Positions 1-12,289 of a DNA stretch of 64,000 nt are shown in pieces. Positions within the stretch are counted from its first letter, which is position 1, and the number at the start of each line of letters is the position of its first letter. The DNA is taken from assembly GCA_025642075.2 (NCBI GenBank), contig JAODUO010000543.1, forward strand, positions 247,501-311,500. The letters are read 5' to 3'. The position numbers were made by a program, and so were the translations under genes. Below the pieces are notes generated by a model. It was not told the DNA's origin. It saw only the letters and a list, made by a program, of their open reading frames with translations, and did not search any database. This stretch comes from Ridgeia piscesae. Lineage: Eukaryota; Annelida; Polychaeta; Sabellida; Siboglinidae.

Positions 1-565
1 TACGCAGCAGAAATAGTGGTGAACACGTAGCTTGTTACAAGGTAGCCCCCTACACAGTACAAAGTACGTGTAAATAATACTGTCTGTCAAAGACGTTGTG
101 ACCTGAATAATATTCCGATGCGCATCCCCTGTAAATAACAACAATGATCTTCAAAATGTAAAAATTGGTTGGTTAAATTGAAGAAAAATAACAAGAAACG
201 CGCGGATTGGCATCATGTACACAATATTTATTATTTAAAAAACTAGTCCCACTACCATCGCGCATGCGTCGTGGTCATGACCTGCAGATCAATACCATCA
301 CCTGCAAAATCTAGAACAGAGCCTCACCATTCCTACCCCGAACCATAACACAACGGCACGCCCTCGCAAATGATAGGGTCAAGGTCCACACAGCTGAATA
401 CAATAGCCAATAATGGCTTCTTACGACGTACCCTATTCAGATTAATAACAGTACATACTTTTTCTGCTCCAACTACGATGTCGTGGCTGTTACGTAATTT
501 ATGTCACGTGGGTTGGGACAGTTGAGTTACGTAAACGTCATGTGATAGCGGTGACGCGTCATCAA
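1..565. other. CpG-rich DNA with no recognised gene
   Basis: No convincing coding exon is visible. The stretch 480-560 carries several CRE/ATF-like half sites (tgacg or cgtca) and an E-box (cacgtg near 507), which may belong to the candidate promoter that follows. Confidence 0.4.
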
Positions 566-574
566 CATAAATAC
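566..574 (+). promoter_or_regulatory. candidate TATA box of locus A
   Basis: A cataaatac motif is followed about 30 bp later by a pyrimidine/A start-like region and 86 bp later by an ATG (652). CRE-like sites lie just upstream (aacgtcatgtga near 535, tgacgcgtcat near 552). The layout resembles the stronger TATA promoter at 16067. This is inferred from motif spacing only. Confidence 0.25.
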
Positions 575-651
575 AACGTTTCACGCTGCACAATCTCTAC
601 ACCGTGTTATCGACGATCCGCGCCTTCGATTCACGTAGCTGTTTGCGTGCA

Positions 652-1481
652 ATGTTCCTATTGCAAATTATAGGTTGACACAAACTGATAAGATACTTAT
701 ATACTTTTTCATTCGGCTGCTAATTCTACGGGTTCGTGTTTTCACTGGGCGCATCTGTGACCATAAATGTTGTCATTGTGTGGTACGCGTTATCTATACG
801 GTATGTTTGGTCAACATAATCGAATATGACTTCATCGTAATATAACATGACTTATCAGTTTTGATGGAGATTGTGGTGCTTTTGTAAAAATGTACCACAT
901 CATTTATGCATATATACAAATACTGTATATACAAATAATAGTAATAAAATGTCAACTTTAAAATTGTCTTACTCCAGCACCAGTCAACATTAAAGTGCGT
1001 GCTATTCATTATAAAATTATATTAAAGGCGTTGTTGCTTTAATTTAAATCATAATGAAATTTAATAGAGCGTTAAACATGCAAGTGGATCGTCATGTCTA
1101 TCTTAAATTTAACCCATAACATTGCCAAAACAATTCTTCACACACACACGGAACATAACAGGCGTCACAAGTGTCGGAAGAGCAGAACTCCGTAAGATTT
1201 AAATAACATTTTAGGAAGATTTAAGTAACATGTTAGGAGGGATCGTTACATGAACTGTTGCAAAGATACAGTAACATTATTGTTTTACGAATTATAAAGG
1301 TTAACGTTTTTATTTAACCAAACACAATGCATTTTATCGTGTGCATCTTAATGCCGTGACGCGTTCGCTTCGCTTAACCGTGACCACTTGTATCTTTTTG
1401 ACAGGTAGCACCGTTGACGTCACCGAGTTTTTGCCTGGGGACATAACCTTGGACATCGACTTTCCGTTCCCGCTCATTTAG
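652..1481 (+). CDS. candidate two-exon small ORF, locus A (weak)
   Basis: Exon 1 would be 652-673 (ATG TTC CTA ... ATA G, then gttgac, a weak donor) and exon 2 1405-1481 (acceptor tttttgacag). The splice is phase 1 and gives a peptide of about 32 residues ending PGDITLDIDFPFPLI and stop. The tail resembles locus B (GGDIITIDLDVPLP and stop), which also follows a phase-1 acceptor. I do not recognise the family. The short length and weak donor mean this could be coincidence. A second open frame (1492-1752, 86 codons, with CKAGC and several Cys pairs) lies directly downstream, as in locus B. Confidence 0.2.
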
Positions 1482-1491
1482 GCCACTTACG

Positions 1492-1752
1492 ATGCTCAGA
1501 CATGGGTGTCTACCGATTACGCGCGTGGCCACGGAAACGGGTGATGACTTGCTATTACCTGCCTGCAAAGCTGGTTGCAATTCGCATGGACACGCCCGTG
1601 AAGATCGGCGCCAAGAACCGGAAGTGACGTTGTTTAATTGCGCTTTCTGTGTTGGCACCTGTGTTCACGTTCAATGTGTCACCTGCTATGTTGGAATCGA
1701 CAGTCAGGTCAACGGAAAACTATCAGAATTGATGTCCGTAATTTCTGTTTAA
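1492..1752 (+). CDS. unrecognised Cys-containing ORF downstream of locus A
   Basis: An 86-codon open frame in CpG-rich sequence, with CKAGC, CAFC and CVTC clusters in its second half. It is not matched to any family I know. It sits after the short locus A exon, at the relative position where locus B has a CQTKGC-containing frame. A shadow ORF is a real alternative. Confidence 0.15.
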   Translation: MLRHGCLPITRVATETGDDLLLPACKAGCNSHGHAREDRRQEPEVTLFNCAFCVGTCVHVQCVTCYVGIDSQVNGKLSELMSVISV

Positions 1753-3640
1753 AAATGCAGCATTTTAGAATGTTGTAAATGAGTATTCGTGTTTGGCTTA
1801 ATCGCATATTACTGATTTTTTTTCAATCTGGTTGTGGATTCGTTCGTAATGGAGATATTTAACATGAGTAGCCTATTCGTATTCTATACGTCGTATTCGT
1901 TGTTTGATGTACGCCGCTCACAATATGTGGGGCGACAAGTGTGACAACTAGGTTGTGGCGTTCTAGTCCAGTCTGACTCCGTGAAAACGTACGCTGGTTA
2001 ATGCACAAGACTCTTGTTGTAGAATATCATATTTTCAGATTAAGTGCAGGTCGCTTATATTCGAGAACATCCTGTACGGATCTAGTCTACCAGTGCTATC
2101 CTTTTTGTAATTATGCACGTATGTTATTACGCACCATTGGCGTATCTTGGATCTCGGACTAGGCGCTGGGAGCCAGACTTAGTTTGCCATGCTGGGGCCT
2201 ATACTGACGTAGCGCAACAGATTATATAAGCGAAAAACCTTAACAGAAATCCGCTGTATTGCGCTTAGAAGTAGATTTTACGGTTATAATGAAATCAAAT
2301 GAATGTTATTTTTTTAAACGGAGGTGCGATGACAACAATGAAAAGGCACACGGCCGATATAAACACGCGACTCCATTGTCAAAGAACGCACGCAGCGCTG
2401 CATATACATAAGTATACATTATTGCTGTCCCACAGTACAATCGATGTATTGCGATGTACGGATAATTCAACGACAAACACTTTAGAGATATCTATTAATA
2501 TATCTTATACAAACACGATGCTATGTTTAGCTGTGTACTTCGCACGTGTGTACATTTACATTAGTGTTTTGTTAATGTCTATTTTTGGAATATGTATGTA
2601 TACATGTGTTATTAGAAACCTCTCATGCATCGTTATGCTTCGATTGTATTAAAACAACATTGTACGTTTGAATATCACTTGAGTTTCTTTCTGATTATAT
2701 TAAGTGAGTCACGAGACGAAGATTTCTTGGAACTGAGCTGGATTCAATGCGGCGAGGAACGTTTACTGCGCATGCTCAGGCTTGTTAATATTAGCAGATT
2801 TCTTTATGTACACTCATACTTTTTGCAGTTTTATATTCAGTATATACTGTGTCATAAATCTACAAGAACGCATTTATAATTTTTGCAAACATATTTTTAA
2901 CTCACTTTAAGCAAAGCTCAACTGTTTCAGCACAAAGTATGTGTTTAGTCAGTTTGTAAATTATTTTTGCTGAATTCAACAGACCACACATTAGTTGGCT
3001 AGCATCTATAAATACTTCTATTCCTGCAAGAATTAGGAGTGTGCAAGTCTGTAAACACTAATAAGCCCGAATGCTAAGCGACATGATTTTCGTTCCTTCC
3101 TGACATGCGCAGTAAACGCCACACGTATCGGCCTCAGTACGCTTTCGCTACAGTGCTACGACGATAGGAGTTTATGTAAATGCATTATCTAACTTCGCGT
3201 AGGCGCAAAACGGCCTATGACGCATTCATTCGTAGATTCCGGCCGCTTACATGAAACCTGACAATAATTATTAAGAATTTTTATTTTGTCAATTAGAAGC
3301 AACACTATGAGCATTTATTTTGTTAATTAGAAGCAGCATTAACCTTTTTGCTGAAGATTGGGACAAATCATGTTTCCAGGTTGCTTAGCAAATCCGTCAA
3401 GCTATCAAACACTGGCTGCCTGAACATTTGTTTTTCGTCGTATATTTTGTTGAAATTCTGGTATCAGAAGATTATCTCTATGTCAAAAACCAAAAGGAAA
3501 CATGTTAAAGTATCAAATGTATCGCAGTAGTCGTGTAATTCACATATTTAACCGTTATCAACATCGATGGCCAAGGCAACGCTTGAGTCTTGACGGAGGT
3601 CCCGCGCGTTGCCTTTGATTGTGACTGGATACTCCAACTG
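1753..3640. other. no gene recognised
   Basis: Intergenic-type sequence. Short open frames at 2299-2652 and 3348-3530 look random in composition. A TATA-like motif (attatataag, about 2221) has no supported transcript. Nothing else is supported. Confidence 0.4.
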
Positions 3641-4418
3641 GTCTAGGTCCGTTATAGCTACTTCCTGTTATAGCTACTTCCCGCTAGAGCCACATTATTT
3701 CCCGTTATAGCTACTCATTAAGTTTGGCAGGCAAACTAGTCCCGTTATGGCTACTTATTGAATTTTACAATTCCTGAGGGGACAACAAGAGGGAGCATTA
3801 ACTATTTTATATTACTATTTTAGACACATTTTAAAAGTCATAAGAATGACATGGAAATGTAACTATCAATTATTCGAAATGGAAAATATAACATAAACGA
3901 CTTGTGCAAAACATTTTTATAAAGACAACTATGTTAATTGTACAGAGTAAAGAATTGCATTTATAAAAAGAGGTAATGAAAGTCATAACGTATCCTTATT
4001 AGGTGGTGGTGTGACGCCAGCATCAAGTTGACCAACCGTGAACTGGAAGGTTTTGGGATGGTGTTTCCCTACCACTTTCGTGAACATGGAATTCTAACCC
4101 TCAACATGGTTGTTTGTTCATTTGTCAGTTCCTGTGTAGACATTCCACGTGTCCGTGGAGATCTTGAAATCATCACCAAGCCGTGTCTCCACAAAGTAGT
4201 TGTTAAAAGTTATCAGTGGTGGAAATTCCTCAGTGGGACACACATCAAAGCCGTCCACCCCTCGTCGACATCGGCTGGATGGAGATGAAATAGTAGATGC
4301 TCCCGTAACTTGCTACATTGTGAAATGGAGAAATGAAAAAGTAGCTATACCGGGACTAGTCCAATATTGTTAAACTTAACTAGCTATAACGGAAAGTAGC
4401 TATAACGAGAAGACACCC
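3641..4418. mobile_element. MULE-type DNA transposon remnant with subterminal repeats
   Basis: The left end (gtctaggtccgttatagctac) and the inverted right end (ctcgttatagctacttt as read on the minus strand) form an imperfect terminal inverted repeat. The motif cgttatagctactt recurs several times inside the left end and inverted at the right end, and an inner pair (actagtcccg) is also inverted. Flanks tccaactg (3633-3640) and ttcaactg (4419-4426) look like an 8-9 bp target duplication with one mismatch. Inside is a minus-strand transposase fragment. Long inverted ends, an 8-9 bp duplication and this transposase type together point to the Mutator-like superfamily. Confidence 0.65.
4010..4290 (-). 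pseudogene. MULE transposase C-terminal fragment, degenerate
   Basis: One minus-strand frame reads NNYFVETRLGDDFKISTDTW, then NVYTGTDK, stop, TNNHVEG, stop, NSMFTKVVGKHHPKTFQF. The arrangement [P/D]F...W-N-V...R-TNN-VEGW-N...HP..F is typical of animal MULE transposases, downstream of the DDE core. Two expected residues (Arg before TNN, Trp after VEG) are replaced by stops, each one base away (CGA to TGA and TGG to TAG types). Only about 90 codons remain, so it is a dead relic within a non-autonomous element. Confidence 0.6.
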
Positions 4419-4419
4419 T

Positions 4420-4529
4420 TCAACTGATGTATCCATTACGCCGCGGTTTGCTTACGTCACAATCACAATTATGCAAGTGACTTCCGTGAAACTTTGCCTT
4501 TGTCACCATCGTCGTCGTCGTCGTCGTCG

Positions 4530-4561
<32 letters not shown>

Positions 4562-5165
4562 GTCGTCGTCGTCGTCATCATTGTGCAGCCGTATCGTCCT
4601 GTGGTTGGCGAAGGCTTCTGCCAGATGCTACCCTTCCCGTAGTCGTCTAGTTCGTCTCTCCAACGTCTCGCCGGTCTTCCTCTAGATCGTTTCCATTCGT
4701 AGGGTTTCCAAAAGGCGATATCCATCGGTTATCCAGTATTCTGCTGACCTGTCCGGCCCAGGTCCTCTTCCGTCTTCTGACTTGCTCAGACACGTCTTTG
4801 ACTTTTCTCTTACCCAGATGTGTGTTTTTCTGTCCCGGTATGCGATGTTGAACACCCTCCTTTCGATCTTTGTTGTCCGGTTGCTAGTGTGTTATTTGCC
4901 TGACTGGTGAGTGCCCATGTTTCCGCGCCGTGTGTCAATGCTGGCAGTATGCATGAGTTGTAGTATTGTCTCTTCAAGCATGTTGTTTGGCGAATGCTGT
5001 CCATCCGGCCGTGATTCTTCTTTGAATTTCTGTCTTGCTTTTTGTCTCTGGTGCTGTGTCTCTGTCCCAGGTACGTTCTCTATCTTAGGGGTGTTGACAT
5101 ATATTGGTGTGTCGTCTACCATCATCACCTTTGTCTTCGATATGTTCCTCGTCAGACCCTGATTT
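4420..5165 (-). pseudogene. RTE-clade non-LTR retrotransposon, reverse transcriptase C-terminal remnant
   Basis: Minus-strand frames encode YLGQ, then LKRQYYNSCILPALTHGAET and WALTSQ. This is the RTE-type motif (LK+.YN.CILPALTYGAETW). Nearer the 3' end come WKP.E.KRSRGRPARRWRDEL and DDY.KG..W, the typical RTE C terminus. The pieces lie in different frames, so frameshifts are present. A triplet microsatellite (4505-4581) interrupts the 3' part. It is a 5'-truncated dead copy abutting the MULE. Confidence 0.7.
4505..4581. repeat. (TCG)n/(TCA)n triplet microsatellite
   Basis: Blocks of cgt/tcg, then cat/tca, then cgt triplets. It lies within the RTE relic and produces artificial poly-Ser and poly-Met/Thr frames. 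Confidence 0.9.
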
Positions 5166-5206
5166 TCACTTTCATCATCTCGTTCTTATTGTTTGTAAAG
5201 TTCATT

Positions 5207-5401
5207 AAATAAAGGGAAGTTCTTATATAGCGTCGTATCCAACCCTCAGGACTGCTCAGTGTCTTATACTTTAGTCCCGTGTAGACCTGTTCAACCAAAC
5301 ACCATTTCGACTTCTCATGTAAGCATACAATCACGCTGCAAGTAATGCGCGAATACTCTTCATAGTCATACACGAATAGCCACTACTGTCTATAGCCAAT
5401 G
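5207..5401 (-). mobile_element. SINE 3' half (minus orientation)
   Basis: Similar to the reverse complement of the 3' half of the intact SINE at 54161-54465: ttcttatatagcg..gtatccaa.cctcaggactgctcagtg at one end and ccactactgtctatagcca at the other. No tRNA-like head is present. It is a diverged fragment. Confidence 0.6.
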
Positions 5402-8126
5402 TTAACAACACTGTTGATATCGGTTATATGTGGACTGCATAACTGCCACGGCATGACAACTCAAATATCACTGCATACGTGTGTCACTTAAAAAAATCCC
5501 TTATATTTTCGTCATAAAGAATATCTCATGAAACCAGAATTTCAACAACGTATATATAATACAACCACGACGAAATGCACAAATCCCCCCCGTGTTTGTT
5601 ATCTATTGTTTGATTATTTGACGGAGTTTTTGCTTGGCATAATTTATCTACTAACTACACGTAGGCCTACTTCATTTAACGATCAATAATATGATATTAT
5701 AAACGTGATGAACATGACTCGGCAATGAATTGTAATTACAAGGTGTTTAGTCCATTACTTGGCAGTTTCCCAATTGTATAATTGTATAGCGGCCAGACGA
5801 GCCGAGTGCAAATGTCAGATGTCAAGTGTGCTATATATATAGGGACTAAACCAGACCACAAAAACAAGCGCCTAGTTTCTAGGTCAATGTCAGGCTAATT
5901 TGCGTAAGTGGGAACTGTTGTTCTGTCCCGCTGGCCTAGTGCGACTGTACTCGACTCTACTCAAGCATAAACTGTAAACAGCCCGAAGCGATCGTTCCAG
6001 CAACGAGGTGACGCCGCGTGCCTATATGGAACTACTGGCCGAGACGACGTTTCAGCAGGCGCGGAATATGTAGTATGGTATTAAATCGTGTCTCGGTTAC
6101 AACATCAACGTAAAGAACCACCATTTTAAACTTGCATAGATTTAGTTGTAATAGAGGGCTTGCAGACAAAACTGCTAATGCAAACTATACTGCAAGACCA
6201 CAGCATGTTCATCAATAGATTTAAAAGCATGTCATGTGCAATATCACGTGAATCCGTCGACACGCCATAAAGTTACGCCATTTTAACAGAAAAGAGGTAC
6301 TATACCGTACCGGGCTAACTTGTAACACTTTAGGATACCTCATATAACCCACTATGCCACATATATGTAATAAACCAGGCATTTAATTATGCACCAATTA
6401 TCTGCGGGAGATATGTGGGAACCCTTTGGCATGACAAAAGTTTCGACAGGTTAAAAAACTCAACTCGCAGTCTTGAAATGTGTTGTTTTTGTTACAACTA
6501 GACCCGGTCTCCCGTACGTGCACTTACACAATTGCGTAACTATTCGTCTGGCGGCGCAGACACAACACATACCTACTTTCTCTAGGCATTTTGCCAACAC
6601 GGAACGTCAACGCAATCGTTTTTACACATCGATCAACTCAACATGTATTGCTTAATAAGAGTGTAGTCCAGGCTTTAAAAAAATCGTTATTGCTCATTCA
6701 TGAGGTTGCGAGACGGTTTTAAATTACGCAATGCTATGACGTCGGTGTCATAATAGATTAGGGTTTATTTGAGGCCAACAAAACACAACATTTTGCCAGT
6801 ATACAACATTCAGCATGATTGAATACAACAGGTTTTCTCAAAAGTACTAAAATTATCTAGTTGCGCTTTTTATAGTTGAAGATTTTCAGTGTACAAAATG
6901 CAAAAAGCGTAAATTCTTATCACTCGTTTTATTGAGCGAAATCGCATTTAATGAAATGTACAAATAAGACGTTGATCTTCGTTATCAGTCGTATTCGTCA
7001 GACTGTCCAATAGCACGTATCTCTTTACGTTAACTCTCCAAAAACGAAGCAAACAGTGAGTAGATTTCGTCAAAAATATAAAAGAATACTTGCACTTTGC
7101 CTTGAATCTTTTTCAACTCTTTAACTCGCTTTTATAAAACTTTAGCACAGTCCGTCAAATTTTACCAGATTCAACTAGATTTAACCGGATTTAATCTGAT
7201 TTAACAAGATTGCCGCAGCAACTACGGGCAGATATCCAGATGCCAGGTGGACCAGATAACCGCTGCCTTATCGTAATCCATCAAGTCTTGTATATGTGCT
7301 TGATCTTATCAGTTATCAATCCTTTTTGGTGTAAGCATTTCTGCACTGCCTACAGGAGTTCGTTAGGGTGGTAATTACAACTCGCTTGCTAAATTTGGGT
7401 ACATATAACTAACCCCAATGTTTGTGATGTTGGGCTGGAGATAATTAACCTATTTTGGCAACGGGATGTAGTTAGAGGTTTTACAGAGCCTCAAACCTCA
7501 CCGGTGACTTTCAGTCAAATAGCGACCAGAAGGCCCATTATCACACTTTTCGTTGACTCCGACATGGAATGATTGACGCCTTGCAATATCTAGCGAAACG
7601 TGCGTCTTTGTAGCCACTAACCACTGTTTATCGCTGTCACGTGACCAGGTCTGACAATACCGTCTTGCATCTGTCGACGACGTACTTGTCTTAGGCCAGG
7701 TCTGGTGTCACCGCGACATGTTGACTTCCGTTCTGGCGATGAATTACTGAGCATTCGACTTCTGCATTCACGGTAACCGAGTGGTCTGCCACTTTAAAAA
7801 AGGTCTACTTAGCTCCAATGGTATTTATTAGCGTGTGCCAGTTGTGATTCACCCAACATGTTAGTTAGTGTGGAGAATTTCAGAGGTCTTTGATTGTACG
7901 CAGGGACGCATGTCTTCACTGCAGACAATGAAAACTGTTCATTGTTTGTATGTTAAAAGTTTGGAGGGCCCTGAACATTAGTAAACAAATAGCCGATATC
8001 ACACCAGTTTCAAAATAGTATCCGTCAAATGGAATAAAAAAAACATTAATAATATATGTCGTCATAAGTAAAACATATCAGGCATCAGACATTAATCCGT
8101 GGATGTTGCCAGCCATGCACATATTT
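5402..8126. other. no gene recognised
   Basis: Mixed AT-rich and CpG-containing intergenic DNA. A weak short repeat of gatttaac occurs around 7160-7215. The 6473-6655 frame looks like a random ORF. Confidence 0.4.
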
Positions 8127-9667
8127 GTTTGACTTGCGGACATACCGAGTGTCGTAGTTCTCAAATATGGTCATGTTTGTCCTCAGTTATAATGTTTTAC
8201 CTGCGGACATACCGAGTGTCGTAGTTCTCAAATATGGTCATGTTTGTCCTCAGTTATAATGTTTGACTTGCGGACATACCGAGTGTCGTAGTTCTCAAAT
8301 ATGGTCATGTTTGTCCTCAGTTATAATGTTTGACCTGCGGACATACCGAGTGTCGTAGTTCTCAAATATGGTCATGTTTGTCCTCAGTTATAATGTTTGA
8401 CCTGCGGACATACCGAGTGTCGTAGTTCTCAAATATGGTCATGTTTGTCCTCAGTTATAATGTTTTACCTGCGGACATACCGAGTGTCGTAGTTCTCAAA
8501 TATGGTCGTGTTTGTCCTCAGTTATAATGTTTGACCTGCGGACATACCGAGTGTCGTAGTTCTCAAATATGGTCATGTTTGTCCTCAGTTATAATGTTTG
8601 ACCTGCGGACATACCGAGTGTCGTAGTTCTCAAATATGGTCATGTTTGTCCTCAGTTATAATATTTTACCTGCGGACATACCGAGTGTCGTAGTTCTCAA
8701 ATATGGTCATGTTTGTCCTCAGTTATAATGTTTGACCTGCGGACATACCGAGTGTCGTAGTTCTCAAATATGGTCATGTTTGTCCTCAGTTATAATGTTT
8801 TACCTGCGGACATACCGAGTGTCGTAGTTATCAAATATGGTCATGTTTGTCCTCAGTTATAATGTTTTACCTGCGGACATACCGAGTGTCGTAGTTCTCA
8901 AATATGGTCATGTTTGTCCTCAGTTATAATGTTTTACCTGCGGACATACCGAGTGTCGTAGTTCTCAAATATGGTCATGTTTGTCCTCAGTTATAATGTT
9001 TGACCTGCGGACATACCGAGTGTCGTAGTTCTCAAATATGGTCATGTTTGTCCTCAGTTATAATGTTTGACCTGCGGACATACCGAGTGTCGTAGTTCTC
9101 AAATATGGTCGTGTTTGTCCTCAGTTATAATGTTTGACCTGCGGACATACCGAGTGTCGTAGTTCTCAAATATGGTCGTGTTTGTCCTCAGTTATAATGT
9201 TTTACCTGCGGACATACCGAGTGTCGTAGTTCTCAAATATGGTCGTGTTTGTCCTCAGTTATAATGTTTGACCTGCGGACATACCGAGTGTCGTAGTTCT
9301 CAAATATGGTCATGTTTGTCCTCAGTTATAATGTTTGACCTGCGGACATACCGAGTGTCGTAGTTCTCAAATATGGTCATGTTTGTCCTCAGTTATAATG
9401 TTTGACCTGCGGACATACCGAGTGTCGTAGTTCTCAAATATGGTCATGTTTGTCCTCAGTTATAATGTTTGACCTGCGGACATACCGAGTGTCGTAGTTC
9501 TCAAATATGGTCATGTTTGTCCTCAGTTATAATGTTTTACCTGCGGACATACCGAGTGTCGTAGTTCTCAAATATGGTCATGTTTGTCCTCAGTTATAAT
9601 GTTTTACCTGCGGACATACCGAGTGTCGTAGTTCTCAAATATGGTCGTGTTTGTCCTCAGTTATAAT
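8127..9667. repeat. 67-bp minisatellite, 23 copies
   Basis: The unit begins ttgacctgcggacatacc and ends ctcagttataatg. The span is 1541 bp, exactly 23 x 67. Units are almost identical, with recurring alternatives at two sites (tttgacc/ttttacc and gtcatg/gtcgtg) shared between non-adjacent units. That indicates recent homogenisation by unequal exchange. Confidence 0.95.
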
Positions 9668-10392
9668 CTTCCATGGATCACAGCATCATTGCTAATACAA
9701 GGAACGTCTCAAAATCACTGGGATTTCATTCGTATGTCGGAACGCAGAAGTAAATTAGCGGTGCATTATTCAAACACTCGCCGCTTTGTTCGTTCGTTAT
9801 TTCGTTTTGTATAATGTGGTATAGCCCCGACTTCCGGGTAATGTTCCACAAGTTTTGTGTGTGTGTGTGTGCTTAAGCGTGAACCGATATCGGGTTTGTT
9901 TGTTACCCAGTGCCCCAGCGGCTGCTTAAAAAATCGGGTGAAGTGGTATGTGGCGCGGCACTTTAGCAATAGACTGTCAGCGCCACCTAACGGTTTGTGT
10001 CGCTTGCAGCTGGTTAAATGCAATATGTCGTACTGTACACAGTCATACTATACGCAGAGACAAAAAAAACGACGCCAAGCGACGCTGGGGTCAAGAGTAA
10101 CAAAATTCAAATCAGCAGAGCTTCGGCACGATATTCACAATGTCTCCAATTAAACCAAACATACCTTCCAACAAAATGTTTAACAGAGATTAGCTAACAA
10201 ACCACAGATGCATGGTCAACAAAATAACTGTCAACACATATAAGTGTGTTCACTGCGAGCTCGTCCCGCCACTGCACGGCAAATACAATAGGATACAGTA
10301 ATTAATTAATTAAAATGCAGATTCGAACGCAGAAGCTCCGTCAAATTTAGTGGCGTAGCCAGGATTTTGCATTGAAAACGAAACAAACTCTG
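9668..10392. other. no gene recognised
   Basis: Open frames on both strands (9766-10023 minus, 9857-10153 plus) overlap and neither has recognisable content. A short (GT)n lies near 9858. Confidence 0.35.
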
Positions 10393-10500
10393 TATATGTT
10401 TGTGTGTTGTGTGTGTGTGTGTGTGCGTGTGCGTGTGCGTGCGCGTGCGCGCGCGTGCGTGCATGCGCGCGTGCATGCGTGTATATATGTGTGTGTGTGC
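10393..10500. repeat. (GT)n/(GC)n alternating purine-pyrimidine tract
   Basis: gtgtgt runs grade into gcgtgc and gcgcgc and back to gtgtgt. It is a potential Z-DNA-forming tract. Confidence 0.85.
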
Positions 10501-10911
10501 GTACGTATGTAATATACGTATGTAGGTACGTATGTAATATACCCTATCGGTAACAATGAGGTACGAGTCCCTCCCAGCCAGAGGTGCCGTAGAGATGTTG
10601 TTCGATTGGACGAGTATACTACACATGAAACGGCAACTTGCTTTGAGAACTAATCCCACAGACTGAAAACAGAGCTACACCCAATCTTACTACTTTTCTT
10701 ACGTGCGCGTTCTTTACAAACTATCCCACGCTAGCGTCGTAAACACTAACTTCGCAAAACGTACCTTAAAGGAACATTGTCATTGCAGATTTTTACAGCC
10801 GAATGCTGGAAACAACTAGCCATAGAACTAGAGATGCTATCGCATATCAGAATGAAACGGTTGGTATTGTCATTACGCACGTGATTTCTAATGACGTTAT
10901 CGTGGATTCAA

Positions 10912-11396
10912 GGGCGCTATCGCGCTTACATTTTTCCGGGCGTTAAAAACGTTCCGGTTGACGTTTCTGCGCATGCGCAATAAATGTAAAATCGCCAATG
11001 TCCAGCGAAACAACAGAGCATTTTCGGTATAAATGCCACGAGCTGTCCGTTAATTTACCTGTGATGATTACTGTGAAGAGTTTATTAAAATGTCTTTCAA
11101 CGCAATAAAATATTACGTTTTTTATAAATCACTGTCACGGATTATGGCGCACTACTGTCACGTGATTTACGCTTGCTATCAAAATATGCCTCAAAATTTG
11201 GTTGCCTCGTATTAATTTGCGACAAATAACTTTGCTGAGAGGTTATATACATCCTAACGAACACCCATGTAATATTTATACCATAAATGCTTTGTTTTTT
11301 CGCTGCACATTGATGATTTTACATATATCGCGCATGCGCAGAAACGTCAACCGGAACGTTTTTAACGCCCGGAAAAATGTAAACGCTACAGCGCGT
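10912..11396. mobile_element. MITE-like element with ~53 bp near-perfect terminal inverted repeats
   Basis: The segment starting ttacatttttccgggcgtta and ending ctgcgcatgcgc (10926-10978) recurs as its exact inverse at 11330-11382. Beyond it the outer ends stay partly paired (gcgctatcgcgc with gcgcgttgagta/cgctacagcgcg). The internal ~350 bp has no coding content. This is a non-autonomous DNA element of unassigned superfamily. Confidence 0.85.
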
Positions 11397-11727
11397 TGAG
11401 TATGGCCAAAGGAACCAACGGCATACACTGTAACTCGAAATAGTTAGGGTGTCGCAAAATTGTAATGTTCTCATATGAAACAGTTTATACTCTTAACTAC
11501 GATACAAAGGGAAAAAAATACGCAAACAGACTTATAAATTATTCAGAATACGTTGGTTTATATTTGTATTAAAATAATGGAGATAATACACATTTACGAC
11601 GAACATTCTTTATGGTTTGCAGAGCCATTTTCCAACGAGAATGCATCCTGCTATAACTACACGTACTAATGGCCTTTTATGCTTTCGTCACGTGCTACAA
11701 ACATACACACGCACGCACGCACTCACG
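11397..11727. other. no gene recognised
   Basis: AT-rich spacer between the MITE and the simple-repeat mosaic. Confidence 0.4.
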
Positions 11728-11828
11728 CATATATATATATAAACGCACGCATATATATATATATAATATCATTATAATATTATTATTATATTATTCTAAT
11801 AGTATTATAATATTATTATAATATTATT
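11728..11828. repeat. (TA)n and (ATT)n-rich tract
   Basis: Short cacgcacg and atatat runs followed by interleaved tattat and ataata. Confidence 0.8.
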
Positions 11829-12270
11829 ATATTATAATATAATATAATATAATATAATATAATATAATATAATATAATATAATATAATATAATATAATAT
11901 AATAAATAAATATCAATACAATACAATACAATACAATACAATACAATACACCATACAATACAATACCATACCATACCATACCATACCATACCATACCATA
12001 CCATACCATACCATACCATACCATACCATACACTACACTACACTACACTACACTACACTACACTACACTACACTACACTACACTACACTACACTACACTA
12101 CACTACACTACACTACACTACACTACACTACACTACACTACACAACACAACACAACACAACACAACACAACACAACACAACACAACACAACACAACACAA
12201 CACAACACAACACAACACAACACAACACAACACAACACAACACAACACAACACAACACAATATAATATAA
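11829..12270. repeat. mosaic of related pentanucleotide repeats
   Basis: Consecutive pure blocks: (ATAAT)n about 11829-11902, (AATAC)n about 11917-11963, (CCATA)n about 11964-12028, (CACTA)n about 12029-12142, (CACAA)n about 12143-12260, then a short return to (TATAA). Every block type is one substitution from AATAC when rotated. Confidence 0.95.
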
Positions 12271-12289
12271 TATTATTTAATAATAATTT

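Noticed and set aside
8127..9667. Possible CRISPR-like array
   Set aside because: Units are directly contiguous at 67 bp with no unique spacers, in an animal genome. It is a minisatellite.
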